Origin: Jeongeupia wiesaeckerbachi
GTDB lineage: Bacteria > Pseudomonadota > Gammaproteobacteria > Burkholderiales > Chitinibacteraceae
Length of the DNA: 64,000 bases
NCBI RefSeq assembly: GCF_050916355.1
Contig: NZ_CP136946.1
Span: forward strand, 930,001-994,000
Direction: 5' to 3'
Position 1 is the stretch's first letter, and every line of letters begins with the position of its first letter. A program made the position numbers and the translations under genes. The notes beneath the pieces are model-generated. The model searched no databases, was not told the origin of the DNA, and was given only the letters and a program-made list of their open reading frames with translations. Positions 12,411 to 21,288 of this stretch are shown here, in pieces.

Positions 12411-13277
12411 TCAGCGGCGCCGGCTGGCCAGGATCAGCAGCACCACGCCGGCCAGCACCACCAGCATGCCGATCAGCATCACGCCCGACACGTGTTCGCC
12501 GGCGATCAGCCAGCCCAGCAGCACCGCGACCGGCGGATTGACGTAGGAAAAGCTCGACGCCAGCACCGGTTTGGCGTGCGCCAGCACATAAACGAAGGCG
12601 GTATACGCGATCAGCGAGCCGAACACGGTCAGGTAGGCAAACGCCGCCCAGCTTTGCCAGCCGACGTGGACCGGCAAGGTCTCGCCCCGCAGCGGCGCGA
12701 CCACGGCCAGCACCAGCCCGGCGGCGAGCATCTGGATGGCCGCCGACATCAGCCCGGACGGCAGCGTGATGCGTCGCTGGACCACCGCGGTGATCGCCCA
12801 GACGATGGCCACCGCCAGCAGCAAGCCGAACGCCCAAGGCGTCCCGTCGAAGCGTGCATCCCGCTGCAGCAGCGCGACGCCGATCAGACCGAGGGCGACG
12901 CCGAACCATTCGAGACGCTTGGGCCGGTTGCCGCCCAGCCAGTCGAACAGCACCGCGAACAGCGGCGTCACCGCCATCAGCAAGGCCACCAGCCCGGACG
13001 GCAGTTCGGTTTCGATCACGCAGACGGCGCCGTTGCCAAAGGCGAGAAAAGCAATGCCCACTCCGGCAGCGGCGCGCACCTGCGGCCAGCTCGGCCACGG
13101 TGCGCCGCGCCATCTGAGAAACCCCAGCATCAGCGTGCCGGCGAGGATGAAGCGCACCGCCCCCATCAGCAGCGGCGGCAGGTCCGCGACCGCGTAGCGG
13201 ATGCCAAGGTAGGTCGAGCCCCAGACGATGTACACCAGCAGGAGCGAAACGATCAGGCGATGGTCGAATGATTTCAT
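12411..13277 (-). CDS. EamA/RhaT-family exporter, YedA-like
   Basis: 288-residue drug/metabolite transporter with ten hydrophobic segments in two EamA repeats of five. The first repeat opens with the typical VYIVWGSTYLGIRYAV; the second has AYTAFVYVLAHAKPVLASSFSYVNPPVAVLLGW, a signature of the YedA branch. Members export amino acids or other metabolites; the substrate here is unknown. ATG 13277 is used; the longer open frame to 13343 lacks a ribosome site. Divergent from hslU, whose heat-shock-type promoter lies between the two starts. Confidence 0.88.
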   Translation of the reverse strand: MKSFDHRLIVSLLLVYIVWGSTYLGIRYAVADLPPLLMGAVRFILAGTLMLGFLRWRGAPWPSWPQVRAAAGVGIAFLAFGNGAVCVIETELPSGLVALLMAVTPLFAVLFDWLGGNRPKRLEWFGVALGLIGVALLQRDARFDGTPWAFGLLLAVAIVWAITAVVQRRITLPSGLMSAAIQMLAAGLVLAVVAPLRGETLPVHVGWQSWAAFAYLTVFGSLIAYTAFVYVLAHAKPVLASSFSYVNPPVAVLLGWLIAGEHVSGVMLIGMLVVLAGVVLLILASRRR

Positions 13278-13325
13278 TTTCAACAGCCTACCGGTGCCAG
13301 CGGTAATCCACACGTCACAGCACGG

Positions 13326-13354
13326 CTTTAAATATGCCGTCACAGCCCCACTTA
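13326..13354 (+). promoter_or_regulatory. Candidate sigma-32 (heat-shock) promoter of hslU
   Basis: CTTTAAA at 13326-13332, a 13-nt spacer, then CCCCACTTA at 13346-13354. This is close to the known RpoH consensus (CTTGAAA, 11-15 nt, CCCCATNT). It ends 42 nt before the hslU ATG. Seen directly; function inferred. Confidence 0.7.
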
Positions 13355-13396
13355 GCCAGATATTGATCTCGTCGATTGACGCCCAAGGATTGCACC

Positions 13397-14725
13397 ATGA
13401 GCCAGATGACCCCGCAGGAAATTGTCCACGAACTCGACAAGCACATCGTCGGGCAGTCCGCCGCCAAGAAGGCCGTGGCGATCGCGATGCGCAACCGCTG
13501 GCGCCGCCAGCAGGTGGCCGAGCCGCTGCGGCACGAGATCACGCCGAAGAACATCCTGATGATCGGCCCGACCGGCGTCGGCAAAACCGAAATCGCCCGC
13601 CGGCTGGCCAAGCTCGCCGATGCGCCGTTCATCAAGGTCGAAGCGACCAAGTTCACCGAGGTCGGCTACGTCGGCAAGGATGTCGACAGCATCATCCGCG
13701 ACCTGATGGAGATCGCCTTCAAACAGGTGCGCGACAGCGCGATCAAGAAAAACCGCGTCCGCGCCGAAGATGCCGCCGAGGAGCGCATTCTCGACGTGCT
13801 GCTGCCGCCGCCGAACAAGGCCTACGCCAGCGCCAACGACGACGAGCAGGGCAAGGAAACCCGGCAGAAATTCCGCAAGATGCTGCGTGAGGGCAAGTTC
13901 GACGACAAGGAAATCGAGGTCGACGTCGCCCAGGCGATGCCGGACATGAACGTGTTCGCACCGGGCATGCCGGGCATGGACGACCTGTCCGGCCAGCTGT
14001 CGCAGATGTTCAAGGGTGCGTTCGCCGACAAGAAAAAACCGCAGAAGCTCAAGGTCATCGACGCGATCAAGCTGATCACCGACGAGGAAGCCGCCAAGCT
14101 CGTCAACGACGACGACATCAAGGCCGAGGCGCTGAAGGCCGTCGAACAGAACGGCATCGTCTTCATCGACGAAATCGACAAGGTCACCAGCCGCGCCGAC
14201 ACCAGCGGCGGCGAAGTCAGCCGCCAGGGCGTGCAGCGCGACCTGCTGCCGCTGGTCGAAGGCACGACGGTCAGCACCAAGTACGGCATGGTCAACACCG
14301 ACCACATCCTCTTCGTCGCCTCGGGCGCGTTCGCGCTGACCAAGCCGTCCGACCTGATCCCCGAATTGCAGGGCCGCTTCCCGATCCGCGTCGAGCTGAC
14401 CTCGCTGAACGTCGACGACTTCAGCCGCATCCTCACCGCAACCGACGCCTGCCTGACCAAGCAGTACCAGGCGCTGCTGGCGACCGAAGGCGTCGAGGTC
14501 GAATTCACCGAGGACGGCGTACGCCGCCTGTCCGAGATTGCCTGCCAGGTGAACGAAGCGACCGAGAACATCGGCGCGCGCCGGCTGTACACGGTGATGG
14601 AAAAACTGCTCGAGGAAATCTCCTTCGACGCCCGGACCGGCAAGGTGGTGATGGACGCCGCCGCGGTCGAAGCCAAGCTCGGCGAAGTGGCCGGCAACGA
14701 GGACCTGGCGCGCTTCGTGTTGTAA
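13397..14725 (+). CDS. hslU: ATP-dependent protease ATPase subunit HslU
   Basis: 442-residue AAA+ unfoldase that feeds substrates to the HslV peptidase. Walker A GPTGVGKT at 57-64, Walker B GIVFIDEIDKV near 245-255, the I-domain insert in the middle (rich in charged residues, about 130-230), and sensor/C-terminal region ending in DLARFVL, the tail that docks into HslV. That intact tail indicates that HslV exists in this cell, yet hslV, normally immediately upstream, is not here: upstream is a divergent exporter and downstream a PPOX flavoprotein. Start ATG 13397 (MSQMTPQEIV) is the conserved family start. Likely heat induced through the promoter at 13326-13354. Confidence 0.97.
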   Translation: MSQMTPQEIVHELDKHIVGQSAAKKAVAIAMRNRWRRQQVAEPLRHEITPKNILMIGPTGVGKTEIARRLAKLADAPFIKVEATKFTEVGYVGKDVDSIIRDLMEIAFKQVRDSAIKKNRVRAEDAAEERILDVLLPPPNKAYASANDDEQGKETRQKFRKMLREGKFDDKEIEVDVAQAMPDMNVFAPGMPGMDDLSGQLSQMFKGAFADKKKPQKLKVIDAIKLITDEEAAKLVNDDDIKAEALKAVEQNGIVFIDEIDKVTSRADTSGGEVSRQGVQRDLLPLVEGTTVSTKYGMVNTDHILFVASGAFALTKPSDLIPELQGRFPIRVELTSLNVDDFSRILTATDACLTKQYQALLATEGVEVEFTEDGVRRLSEIACQVNEATENIGARRLYTVMEKLLEEISFDARTGKVVMDAAAVEAKLGEVAGNEDLARFVL

Positions 14726-14783
14726 GCTGGGGCTGCGGTGGCGTCCATGCGGCACCGCAACCAACGCCATGAAGGGGCATGCC

Positions 14784-15410
14784 ATGCCGGCCGACGCGCA
14801 GTTCGACATCCGCAACACCGCAGCGCTCGAAGCGCTGTTCGATGCGCCGGCAGCGGCATCGCTGGCCAAGGAACTCGACCACGTCGACGACTTCTACCGC
14901 CAGTGGATCGCCGCCTCGCCGTTTGTCGCGCTGGCCACCGTCGGCGCAGGCGGCCTCGACTGCTCGCCACGCGGCGATTCGGCCGGCTTTGTCGACGTCA
15001 TCGACGCCACGACGCTGATCCTGCCCGAGCGACGCGGCAACAACCGCATCGACAGCCTGCGCAACCTGATCGCCGATCCGCGTATCGCCCTGCTGTTCCT
15101 GATCCCGGGTCTGGGAGAAACGCTGCGCATCAACGGCCGCGCCCGCATCAGCGCCGACCCGGCGCTGCTCGAACGCTATGCCGTCGGCGGCAAGCCACCG
15201 AAAGTCGTCCTCGTCATCACGGTGGAAGCGGTGTTCTTCCAGTGCTCGCGCGCCGTCGTGCGCGCCGGGCTATGGGATGCCGCGCGCCACATCGACCGCC
15301 ACAGCCTGCCGACCCCGGGGCAGATCCTGCAGCGCGCCAGCGAATCGGCCATCGACGGCGCAGCCTATGACGCCGCCTTGCCCGGGCGTATCCGCGACAC
15401 GCTGTACTGA
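14784..15410 (+). CDS. PPOX-class FMN-binding protein (pyridoxamine oxidase-like family)
   Basis: 208 residues with the split-barrel fold of the pyridoxamine 5'-phosphate oxidase-like group, in the branch described as MSMEG_1061-like FMN-dependent PPOX proteins. Visible hallmarks: FYRQWIAASPFVALATVG, CSPRGDSAGFV, LILPERRGNNRIDSLRNL and the phosphate-binding region GETLRINGRARI. Likely binds FMN and reduces or oxidises a small molecule; substrate unknown. AAGGGG lies 6-11 nt before ATG 14784, so that start is preferred to ATG 14769. It begins 58 bp after hslU and may share its transcript. Confidence 0.85.
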   Translation: MPADAQFDIRNTAALEALFDAPAAASLAKELDHVDDFYRQWIAASPFVALATVGAGGLDCSPRGDSAGFVDVIDATTLILPERRGNNRIDSLRNLIADPRIALLFLIPGLGETLRINGRARISADPALLERYAVGGKPPKVVLVITVEAVFFQCSRAVVRAGLWDAARHIDRHSLPTPGQILQRASESAIDGAAYDAALPGRIRDTLY

Positions 15411-15529
15411 ACCGCCGTCTCCGCCGGCCGCCGGGCTACTTACCGAATATTGACGTTTAAATTGCAAACGCGCTTCAATCGAGCGGACTAGGGCCGGCAT
15501 CTTGCCGCCCGCCACCACGGAGCCTGCAG

Positions 15530-16300
15530 ATGAAACGCGTCGATTTCGGCAAGACCGCCACCGATTACCGGACCCACCGCGCCGGCTTTCCCGATGCCTT
15601 TTTCACCCGTGCCGCTAGCCTTGGCGTCGGCGTGCCCGGTCAGGCCATCGTTGACGTCGGCACCGGCACCGGCACGCTGGCGCGCGGCTTTGCGCTCCGT
15701 GGTGCCCACGTGGTCGGTGTCGATCCGGCCGAAGCGATGCTGGCGCAGGCCAGACAACTCGACGCCGAAGCCGGCGTGGCCGTCGACTACCGTGCCGCCA
15801 CCGCCGAGAACACCGGCCTGCCCAATGGCGAATTCGATGTCGTTACGGCCGGCCAGTGCTGGCATTGGTTCGACCGCGACAAGGCCGCCCGCGAGGCATG
15901 GCGGCTGTTGCGCCGCGGCGGGCTGCTGGCGATCGCCCATTTCGACTGGCTGCCGCTGCCGGGCAACGTCGTTGCCGCGACCGAGGCGCTAATCCTGAAA
16001 CACAATCCGGATTGGCGTGGCGCCGGCGGCAACGGCGTCCATCCGCAGGCCTTCACCGATCTCGCCACGGCCGGCTTTGTCGGCATCGAATCGTTCGCCT
16101 TCGACCAGCCCGTCGTCTACAGCCACGACGCGTGGCGCGGCCGGATTCGCGCCAGCGCGGGCATCGCCGCCAGCCTGTCGCCCGATGCCGTCGCCGCATT
16201 CGACGCCGAGCACGCAGCGCTGCTCGCCGCGCAATTCCCCGCCGACCCGCTCGTCATTCCGCACCGGGTCTTCATGGTGCTCGGGCGCAAGTACGACTAG
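15530..16300 (+). CDS. Class I SAM-dependent methyltransferase
   Basis: 256 residues. The SAM-binding motif I is VDVGTGTGTLARGF (about 41-54), followed by an acidic residue at the end of strand 2 (GVDPAEAML) and motif with FDVVTAGQCWHWFD, characteristic of the Methyltransf_11/25 group that includes small-molecule methylases. The C-terminal half (HNPDWRGAGG and beyond) resembles uncharacterised family members. Substrate unknown. ATG 15530 follows ACGGAG. Converges with thiD with only 9 bp between stops and no visible terminator. Confidence 0.87.
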   Translation: MKRVDFGKTATDYRTHRAGFPDAFFTRAASLGVGVPGQAIVDVGTGTGTLARGFALRGAHVVGVDPAEAMLAQARQLDAEAGVAVDYRAATAENTGLPNGEFDVVTAGQCWHWFDRDKAAREAWRLLRRGGLLAIAHFDWLPLPGNVVAATEALILKHNPDWRGAGGNGVHPQAFTDLATAGFVGIESFAFDQPVVYSHDAWRGRIRASAGIAASLSPDAVAAFDAEHAALLAAQFPADPLVIPHRVFMVLGRKYD

Positions 16301-16309
16301 GTCGCGGGC

Positions 16310-17122
16310 TTAGCCCCGCGCCGGCCACCACGCATGAAAATGATGCACCGGGCCGATGCCGTGGCCGATCTGCAGCGCATCGGCCTGTGAAATCGCGGCG
16401 CGCAAGTAGGTACGCGCCGCATCGACCGTGTTGTTCCAGCCCGGATAACGCGGCCGCAGCGCGGCCAGTGCCGCCGATAGCGTGCAGCCGGTGCCGTGGG
16501 TGTTTCTCGTTGCGATGCGCGCGTCGGCAAAGCGGTGCTCGCCCTCCGTGGTAATCAGCCAGTCGGGGCAGACGTCGCCGTCGAGGTGGCCGCCCTTCAT
16601 CAGCACCGCGCGCGCGCCGGCATCGAGCAGCGCCCGGCCCTGTCGGCACATCTCGGCCTCGGTGGTCGCGACGTCGCAATCGAGCAAGGCCGCGGCTTCC
16701 GGCAGGTTCGGTGTGATCAGCTCGGCCAGTGGCAACAATTGGGTACGGATTGCGGCGACCGCGTCGAGCGCCAGCAGCGGGTGGCCGCCCTTGGCGATCA
16801 TCACCGTGTCGAGCACGACGTGTTCGAGCGCATGCCGGCGCAGGCCGTCGGCGACGGCGTGGACGATATCGGCGTTGGCGAGCATGCCGAGCTTGACCGC
16901 ATCGACGCGGATGTCGGCCAGCACCGTATCGAGCTGGGCAGCGACAAAATCGGGCGGCACCGGGTGGACGGCGAACACGCCCTGGGTGCTTTGCGCCGTC
17001 AGCGCGGTCAGCACGCTCATGCCGTAGGCGCCGAGCGCCGAGAAGGTTTTCAGATCGGCCTGGATGCCGGCGCCGCCGCCCGAGTCCGAGCCGGCGATGG
17101 TCAGTGCGTGGACCTGGCTCAT
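16310..17122 (-). CDS. thiD: Hydroxymethylpyrimidine kinase / phosphomethylpyrimidine kinase
   Basis: 270-residue ribokinase-fold enzyme that phosphorylates HMP to HMP-P and then HMP-PP for thiamine synthesis. Marks: ALTIAGSDSGGGAGIQADLKTF at the N terminus, VMIAKGGHPLL, TPNLPEAAALL, and the anion hole/catalytic region TRNTHGTGCTLSAALAA near 205-220. ATG 17122 overlaps the thiE stop by 4 bp, so it is the third gene of thiM-thiE-thiD and falls under the TPP riboswitch upstream of thiM. Cytosolic. Confidence 0.96.
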   Translation of the reverse strand: MSQVHALTIAGSDSGGGAGIQADLKTFSALGAYGMSVLTALTAQSTQGVFAVHPVPPDFVAAQLDTVLADIRVDAVKLGMLANADIVHAVADGLRRHALEHVVLDTVMIAKGGHPLLALDAVAAIRTQLLPLAELITPNLPEAAALLDCDVATTEAEMCRQGRALLDAGARAVLMKGGHLDGDVCPDWLITTEGEHRFADARIATRNTHGTGCTLSAALAALRPRYPGWNNTVDAARTYLRAAISQADALQIGHGIGPVHHFHAWWPARG

Positions 17123-17757
17123 GCGCGGGCCTCCTTGATTTCGTTCAACAGAGCCAGCGTGGCCTTGGCCACGTCGGGCTGGCCGCAGATGGCCGACACC
17201 ACGGCGACACCATCGGCGCCGGCGCGGATCAGCGGCGCGGCGCGCCCCAAGGCAATGCCGCCGATCGCGACCGCCGGGCATGCCTTGGCCGCCATCATCG
17301 CGGCGAAATCCGCCGCGCCGATCACCGGCGATGCGTCCGCTTTGGTGCCGGTCGGGTAGACCGGGCCGACGCCGATGTAATCGATCAGCTCCAGTGGCAC
17401 GGCCGCCAGCTGCGCGGCATTGCTGGTCGACAGGCCGACGATCTTGTCCGGGCCGAGCAGCCGACGCACCGCCGCCACCGGCAGATCCGACTGGCCGACG
17501 TGGACGCCGTCGGCGTCGACGGCGAGCGCGATATCGACATGGTCATTGATGATCAGCTTGGCGCCGGTCGGCGCCAGCGCGGCTTTCAGCGCGACGGCAG
17601 CGGCTAACCACTGACGTTTCTTCCACTGCGGCGCGCGCAACTGCACCACGGTCGCGCCGTGCTGCGCGGCGGTCAGCGCGCTCTGCACCATGCCGTCAAG
17701 GCCGCCGCACTGGTCGGGATCGAGTACCAGATAGAGCGAGAGGTCGATCGGGTTCAT
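17119..17757 (-). CDS. thiE: Thiamine-phosphate synthase
   Basis: 212-residue TIM-barrel enzyme that joins HMP-PP with thiazole phosphate to give thiamine monophosphate. Family motifs: VVQLRAPQWKKRQW near 40 (in place of the usual VQxR-K), LIINDHVDIALAVDADGVHVGQSDL, GLSTSNAAQL, DYIGVGPVYPTGTK and AIGGI. Overlaps thiM and thiD by 4 bp on either side, indicating translational coupling through the three genes. Confidence 0.96.
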   Translation of the reverse strand: MNPIDLSLYLVLDPDQCGGLDGMVQSALTAAQHGATVVQLRAPQWKKRQWLAAAVALKAALAPTGAKLIINDHVDIALAVDADGVHVGQSDLPVAAVRRLLGPDKIVGLSTSNAAQLAAVPLELIDYIGVGPVYPTGTKADASPVIGAADFAAMMAAKACPAVAIGGIALGRAAPLIRAGADGVAVVSAICGQPDVAKATLALLNEIKEARA

Positions 17758-18563
17758 GCGCTCACGGTCCCCGCCAGTTGCTCGGGCTGGATCAGATACA
17801 GCGCGTCGAGGAAGGCCGGCGTGAACGAGCCGGGGCCGTGCGATTCACCGGTGGCGACCTCGCCGCAGATCGCCATCACCGCGCAAGCGCTGGCGACGGC
17901 GTCGAGCCGCTTCGGCGCGCCGGCGCAGAACGCCGCGACGACGGCCGACAGCGCGCAGCCGGTGCCGACGACGCGCGTCATCAGCGGATTGCCCCAGGGC
18001 ACCGCCCAGGTTTTCCTGCCGTCGGTGATGTAGTCGGTTTCGCCGGTGACGGCGACGATGGCGCCGGTGTCGCGCGCCAGCTGTTCGGCGGCTTCACGCG
18101 CCGCATCGGCGCTGGCGGTACTGTCGACGCCACGGCCGCCGCCGGTAAAGCCGGCCAGCGCGAGGATTTCCGATGCATTGCCGCGTATCGCCGCCGGCTT
18201 GAAGGCCAGCAGCTCGCGCGCAGCGCCGGTGCGATAGTCGAGCACGCCGACGGCAACCGGGTCGAGCACCCACGGCGTGCCGGCCTGCTGCGCGGCCTGC
18301 GCGGCGCGGCGCATCGCGGCGAAGCGTTCCGGATACAGCGTGCCGACATTGATCAGCACCGCAGCGGCGATGCCGGCAAAAGCGGTGACTTCCTCCTCGG
18401 CGACAATCATCGCCGGGCTGGCGCCGAGGGCGAGCAGCACATTGGCGGTGATTTCCTGCACCACTTCGTTGGTCAGGCAGTGGGTCAGCGGCGCGCTGGC
18501 GCGCAAGCGGGCGAGTTCGGCGCCGACAAGGGACAGCGGGATGGCGGTCGGTTTGCTGGACAT
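17754..18563 (-). CDS. thiM: Hydroxyethylthiazole kinase
   Basis: 269-residue salvage enzyme that phosphorylates hydroxyethylthiazole. Motifs: PLTHCLTNEVVQEITANVLLALGASPAM, VLDPVAVG, RGNASEILAL, the nucleotide-binding AVTGETDYITDG, and the catalytic VVGTGCALSAVVAAF near 205-220. First gene of thiM-thiE-thiD; with ThiM and ThiD the operon salvages both thiamine halves. Immediately preceded by a TPP riboswitch. Ribosome site CGGGAG lies just before ATG 18563. Confidence 0.96.
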   Translation of the reverse strand: MSSKPTAIPLSLVGAELARLRASAPLTHCLTNEVVQEITANVLLALGASPAMIVAEEEVTAFAGIAAAVLINVGTLYPERFAAMRRAAQAAQQAGTPWVLDPVAVGVLDYRTGAARELLAFKPAAIRGNASEILALAGFTGGGRGVDSTASADAAREAAEQLARDTGAIVAVTGETDYITDGRKTWAVPWGNPLMTRVVGTGCALSAVVAAFCAGAPKRLDAVASACAVMAICGEVATGESHGPGSFTPAFLDALYLIQPEQLAGTVSA

Positions 18564-18596
18564 ATTGGGCTCCCGGCCGAGCGGAGGAAGCCAGAC

Positions 18597-18679
18597 GACT
18601 TCCCTACGCCGGCACGATCCGGATCAGGTGGTACGGGTTCGTCTCAGCCGGCTATACGACACCGCCGGCGCCCCGAGTC
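18597..18679 (-). promoter_or_regulatory. TPP riboswitch (THI element) controlling thiMED
   Basis: Read on the minus strand, the region contains in order ACTCGGGGCGCC, GGCTGAGACGAACCCGT, ACCTGATCCGGATCGTGCC and GGCGTAGGGAAGT, the invariant blocks of the thiamine-pyrophosphate aptamer. Between the aptamer and the ATG, CTGGCTTCC can pair with GGGAGCCCA, which contains the ribosome site, so control by hiding the ribosome site is likely. Aptamer identity is firm; the mechanism is inferred. Confidence 0.97.
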
Positions 18680-18834
18680 AGGTTTCGATTGTCCGGCGGC
18701 GACAATGGCGCGGTCAATGACGCAGCGCAAGCCCGTCCTTCAGTCGACGGGCCATTGCTTGAGACGACAATAGTTTCAGCTGTGACAAGTTTGCCGTGCT
18801 CGGCCACAATGAACGGCTTACCCAAGGATCTTCG

Positions 18835-19809
18835 ATGAACAGCCTGCGCAAACTCGTCGACGGCTTCCTGCTGTCGCTGCTGATCGCCATCGTGCTTGCC
18901 AACCTCGCGCCCTCGCTCGGCGCCAGCGGCGGCGTACTCAAGCTGGACTGGGTCACGGCGATCGGCATCAGCGTGGTCTTCTTCCTCAACGGCGCCTCGC
19001 TCGCGCCCGAACGGCTCAAGGCCGGCGCCGCCAACTGGCGGCTGCACCTGTTGGTGACGACCAGCACCTTCGTGATTTTTCCGCTGATCGGCACCGCGCT
19101 GTACTTCGGCCTCGGCCACTGGCTGCCGGCGGCGCTGCTGCTCGGCGTGTTCTATCTGTGCGCGCTGCCGTCCACCGTGTCGTCGTCGGTGGCGATGACG
19201 TCGATGGCGCGCGGCAACGTCGCCGGCGCGGTGTTCAATGCCACGCTGTCCAGCCTCTTGGGAATGCTGATCACGCCGCTGCTGGTCGGCCTGCTGTTCA
19301 GCCACAGCGGCCACGGCCTCTCCTTGCTCGAACAGCTGCGCGCGATCGCGATCCAGCTCTTCCTGCCCTTCGTCGTCGGCCAGCTGGCACGGCCATGGCT
19401 CAAGGACGCGCTGCTCAAACACCGCCAGCTGGTCAACTACGTCGACCGCGGCGTGATCGTCGCCATCGTCTACAACTCGTTCTGCGATTCGGCGATGGCC
19501 CACGTCTGGTCCGAATACAGCACCGGCATGCTGCTGGCGGTCGCGGCCCTCGTCAGCGTGGTGCTATTCGTCGCACTGCGGCTGACGCGCCTTGCCGCGC
19601 GCCGCTTCGGCTTCAATACCGAGGACGAAATCACCGCGGTGTTCTGCGGCTCGAAAAAGAGCCTCGCCGCCGGGATTCCGATGGCCAAGCTGATCTTCGG
19701 CGCCCATCCGGCGCTGGGGCTGATCGTGCTGCCGATCATGTTCTATCACCAGATCCAGCTCTTCGTCTGCTCGATCATCGCCCGGCGTTACGCGGCCCGT
19801 CCCGACTGA
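18835..19809 (+). CDS. SBF/bile-acid-sodium-symporter-like transporter, YfeH type
   Basis: 324-residue membrane protein with nine or ten helices, of the bile acid:sodium symporter family in the SBF-like (PF13593) branch that includes YfeH. Typical segments: GISVVFFLNGASLAPERLKAG, CALPSTVSSSVAMTSMARGNVAGAVFNATLSSLLG (conserved polar cross-over region) and FCGSKKSLAAGIPMAKLIF. Substrate unknown. AAGGAT before ATG 18835 decides the start. It diverges from the thiMED operon; nothing indicates thiamine transport beyond this adjacency. Confidence 0.88.
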   Translation: MNSLRKLVDGFLLSLLIAIVLANLAPSLGASGGVLKLDWVTAIGISVVFFLNGASLAPERLKAGAANWRLHLLVTTSTFVIFPLIGTALYFGLGHWLPAALLLGVFYLCALPSTVSSSVAMTSMARGNVAGAVFNATLSSLLGMLITPLLVGLLFSHSGHGLSLLEQLRAIAIQLFLPFVVGQLARPWLKDALLKHRQLVNYVDRGVIVAIVYNSFCDSAMAHVWSEYSTGMLLAVAALVSVVLFVALRLTRLAARRFGFNTEDEITAVFCGSKKSLAAGIPMAKLIFGAHPALGLIVLPIMFYHQIQLFVCSIIARRYAARPD

Positions 19810-19914
19810 GCCCAAGCGCCCGGCACTATTCACCGGGCATGAAGTGAAAGCCGCATGGCCTACAAACGCCGGCGCCGTTAGGATGAAGCCATTGTCCTTC
19901 CGGAGAGCGAGCAC

Positions 19915-21222
19915 ATGAGCGACACGAACAAGCAGCGCATCGTCATCGTCGGCGGCGGCGCCGGCGGGCTGGAACTCGCTACCCGGCTGGGCAAGCGGCT
20001 AGGCCGCAGCAAGCGCGCGCGGACCATCCTCGTCGACGGCTCGCCGACACACATCTGGAAACCGCTGCTGCACGAGGTTGCCACCGGTGCGCTCAACACC
20101 GGCGAAGACGAGGTCAACTACTTCGCCCACGCCCACCACCACGGATACGAGTTCGAATTCGGCTGGATGGACGGCCTCGACCGCGCGCGCAAGGTGATCC
20201 GGATTTCGCCGGTCGTCGATGAATACGGCCACCAGATCGCCGCAGCGCGCGAGCTGGCCTACGACACGCTGGTGCTCGCCGTCGGCGCGGTGCCCAACGA
20301 TTTCGGCACGCCCGGCGTCGCCGAGCACTGCCTGTTCCTCAATACCCAGGACGACGCCGAGCGGCTGCGCAAACGCATCCTGTCCGAAGCCTTCTCGGTC
20401 ACCTGCGGCGACGATCCGGCCAGCGAGCTGCGCATCGGCATCGTCGGCGGCGGCGCGACCGGCGTCGAGCTGGCGGCGGAAATCCACCACACGGTCACCG
20501 AGCTGCACGCCTACGGCGCGCAGTTCCGGCCCGAGCAGCTGCAGATCTACATCATCGAAGGCGCTCCGCGCATCCTCGCCGGCGCGCCCGAAGCCATGAG
20601 CCTGTACGCGACCGAGGAGCTCGGCAAGCGGCATATCGACGTCGTCGCCGGCGTGCGCGTCGCGTCGGCCGATGCACGCGGTTTCGCGCTCGCCGACGGT
20701 CGCCGCATCGACGCGGCGCTGCGGATCTGGGCCGCCGGGGTCAAGGCACCGAACTGGCTGGCGACGCTCGGCCTCTCGGTCAATCGCGCCAACCAGATCG
20801 TCGTCGATCGGAATCTGTGCTGCGTCGACGACCCGCACATCCGCGTCATCGGCGATTGCGCCGCCGCGCCCGACGGCGACAGCGGCAAGACGCTCTCGGC
20901 CACCGCGCAGGCCGCGCGGCAGGAGGCTGAATGGCTCGCCGACGCGCTGACCGATACGGTCAACGGCCGCACCACCGAACCGTTCGTGTTCAAGCCACAA
21001 GGCATGCTGGTCTCGCTCGGCAAGTACCGCGCCGTCGGCAGCCTCGCCGCGATCGTCGGTCCGAAGCGCGATTACCACGTCGAGGGCCGCAGCGCGAAAA
21101 TGATGTACGTGTCGCTGTACCGGATGCACCAGGCGGCGATCCACGGCTGGCCGATGGCGATGCTGCTGTGGATGGGCGACAAGCTGAAAAAGGCGGCCAG
21201 GCCGACGCTGAAGCTGCACTAA
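19915..21222 (+). CDS. ndh: Type II NADH dehydrogenase (NDH-2)
   Basis: 435-residue FAD-dependent, non-proton-pumping NADH:quinone oxidoreductase bound to the inner face of the cytoplasmic membrane. Two Rossmann motifs are visible: FAD site IVIVGGGAGGLELATRLG (residues 9-26) and NAD site IGIVGGGATGVELAAEI near 172-188. Also present are HIWKPLLHEVATGALN, LAVGAVPNDFGTPGV, IWAAGVKAPNWL, the FAD-binding RVIGDCAA, the quinone-site region SATAQAARQEAEW, and an amphipathic C-terminal helix (LWMGDKLKKAARP) for membrane attachment. GGAGAG before ATG 19915. Single gene. Confidence 0.96.
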   Translation: MSDTNKQRIVIVGGGAGGLELATRLGKRLGRSKRARTILVDGSPTHIWKPLLHEVATGALNTGEDEVNYFAHAHHHGYEFEFGWMDGLDRARKVIRISPVVDEYGHQIAAARELAYDTLVLAVGAVPNDFGTPGVAEHCLFLNTQDDAERLRKRILSEAFSVTCGDDPASELRIGIVGGGATGVELAAEIHHTVTELHAYGAQFRPEQLQIYIIEGAPRILAGAPEAMSLYATEELGKRHIDVVAGVRVASADARGFALADGRRIDAALRIWAAGVKAPNWLATLGLSVNRANQIVVDRNLCCVDDPHIRVIGDCAAAPDGDSGKTLSATAQAARQEAEWLADALTDTVNGRTTEPFVFKPQGMLVSLGKYRAVGSLAAIVGPKRDYHVEGRSAKMMYVSLYRMHQAAIHGWPMAMLLWMGDKLKKAARPTLKLH

Positions 21223-21288
21223 ACTGACGGGCCGGCAACGGGCGTAAGCATCAGCTAGTCTTAAGCATCCAGCTTACAAGCCCGCCCC

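Noticed and set aside
10886..12541. 551-codon frame opposite ilvA
   Set aside because: Shadow of ilvA, with biased composition and no start signal.
13352..14869. 505-codon antisense frame opposite hslU
   Set aside because: hslU is beyond doubt; the antisense product has no domain.
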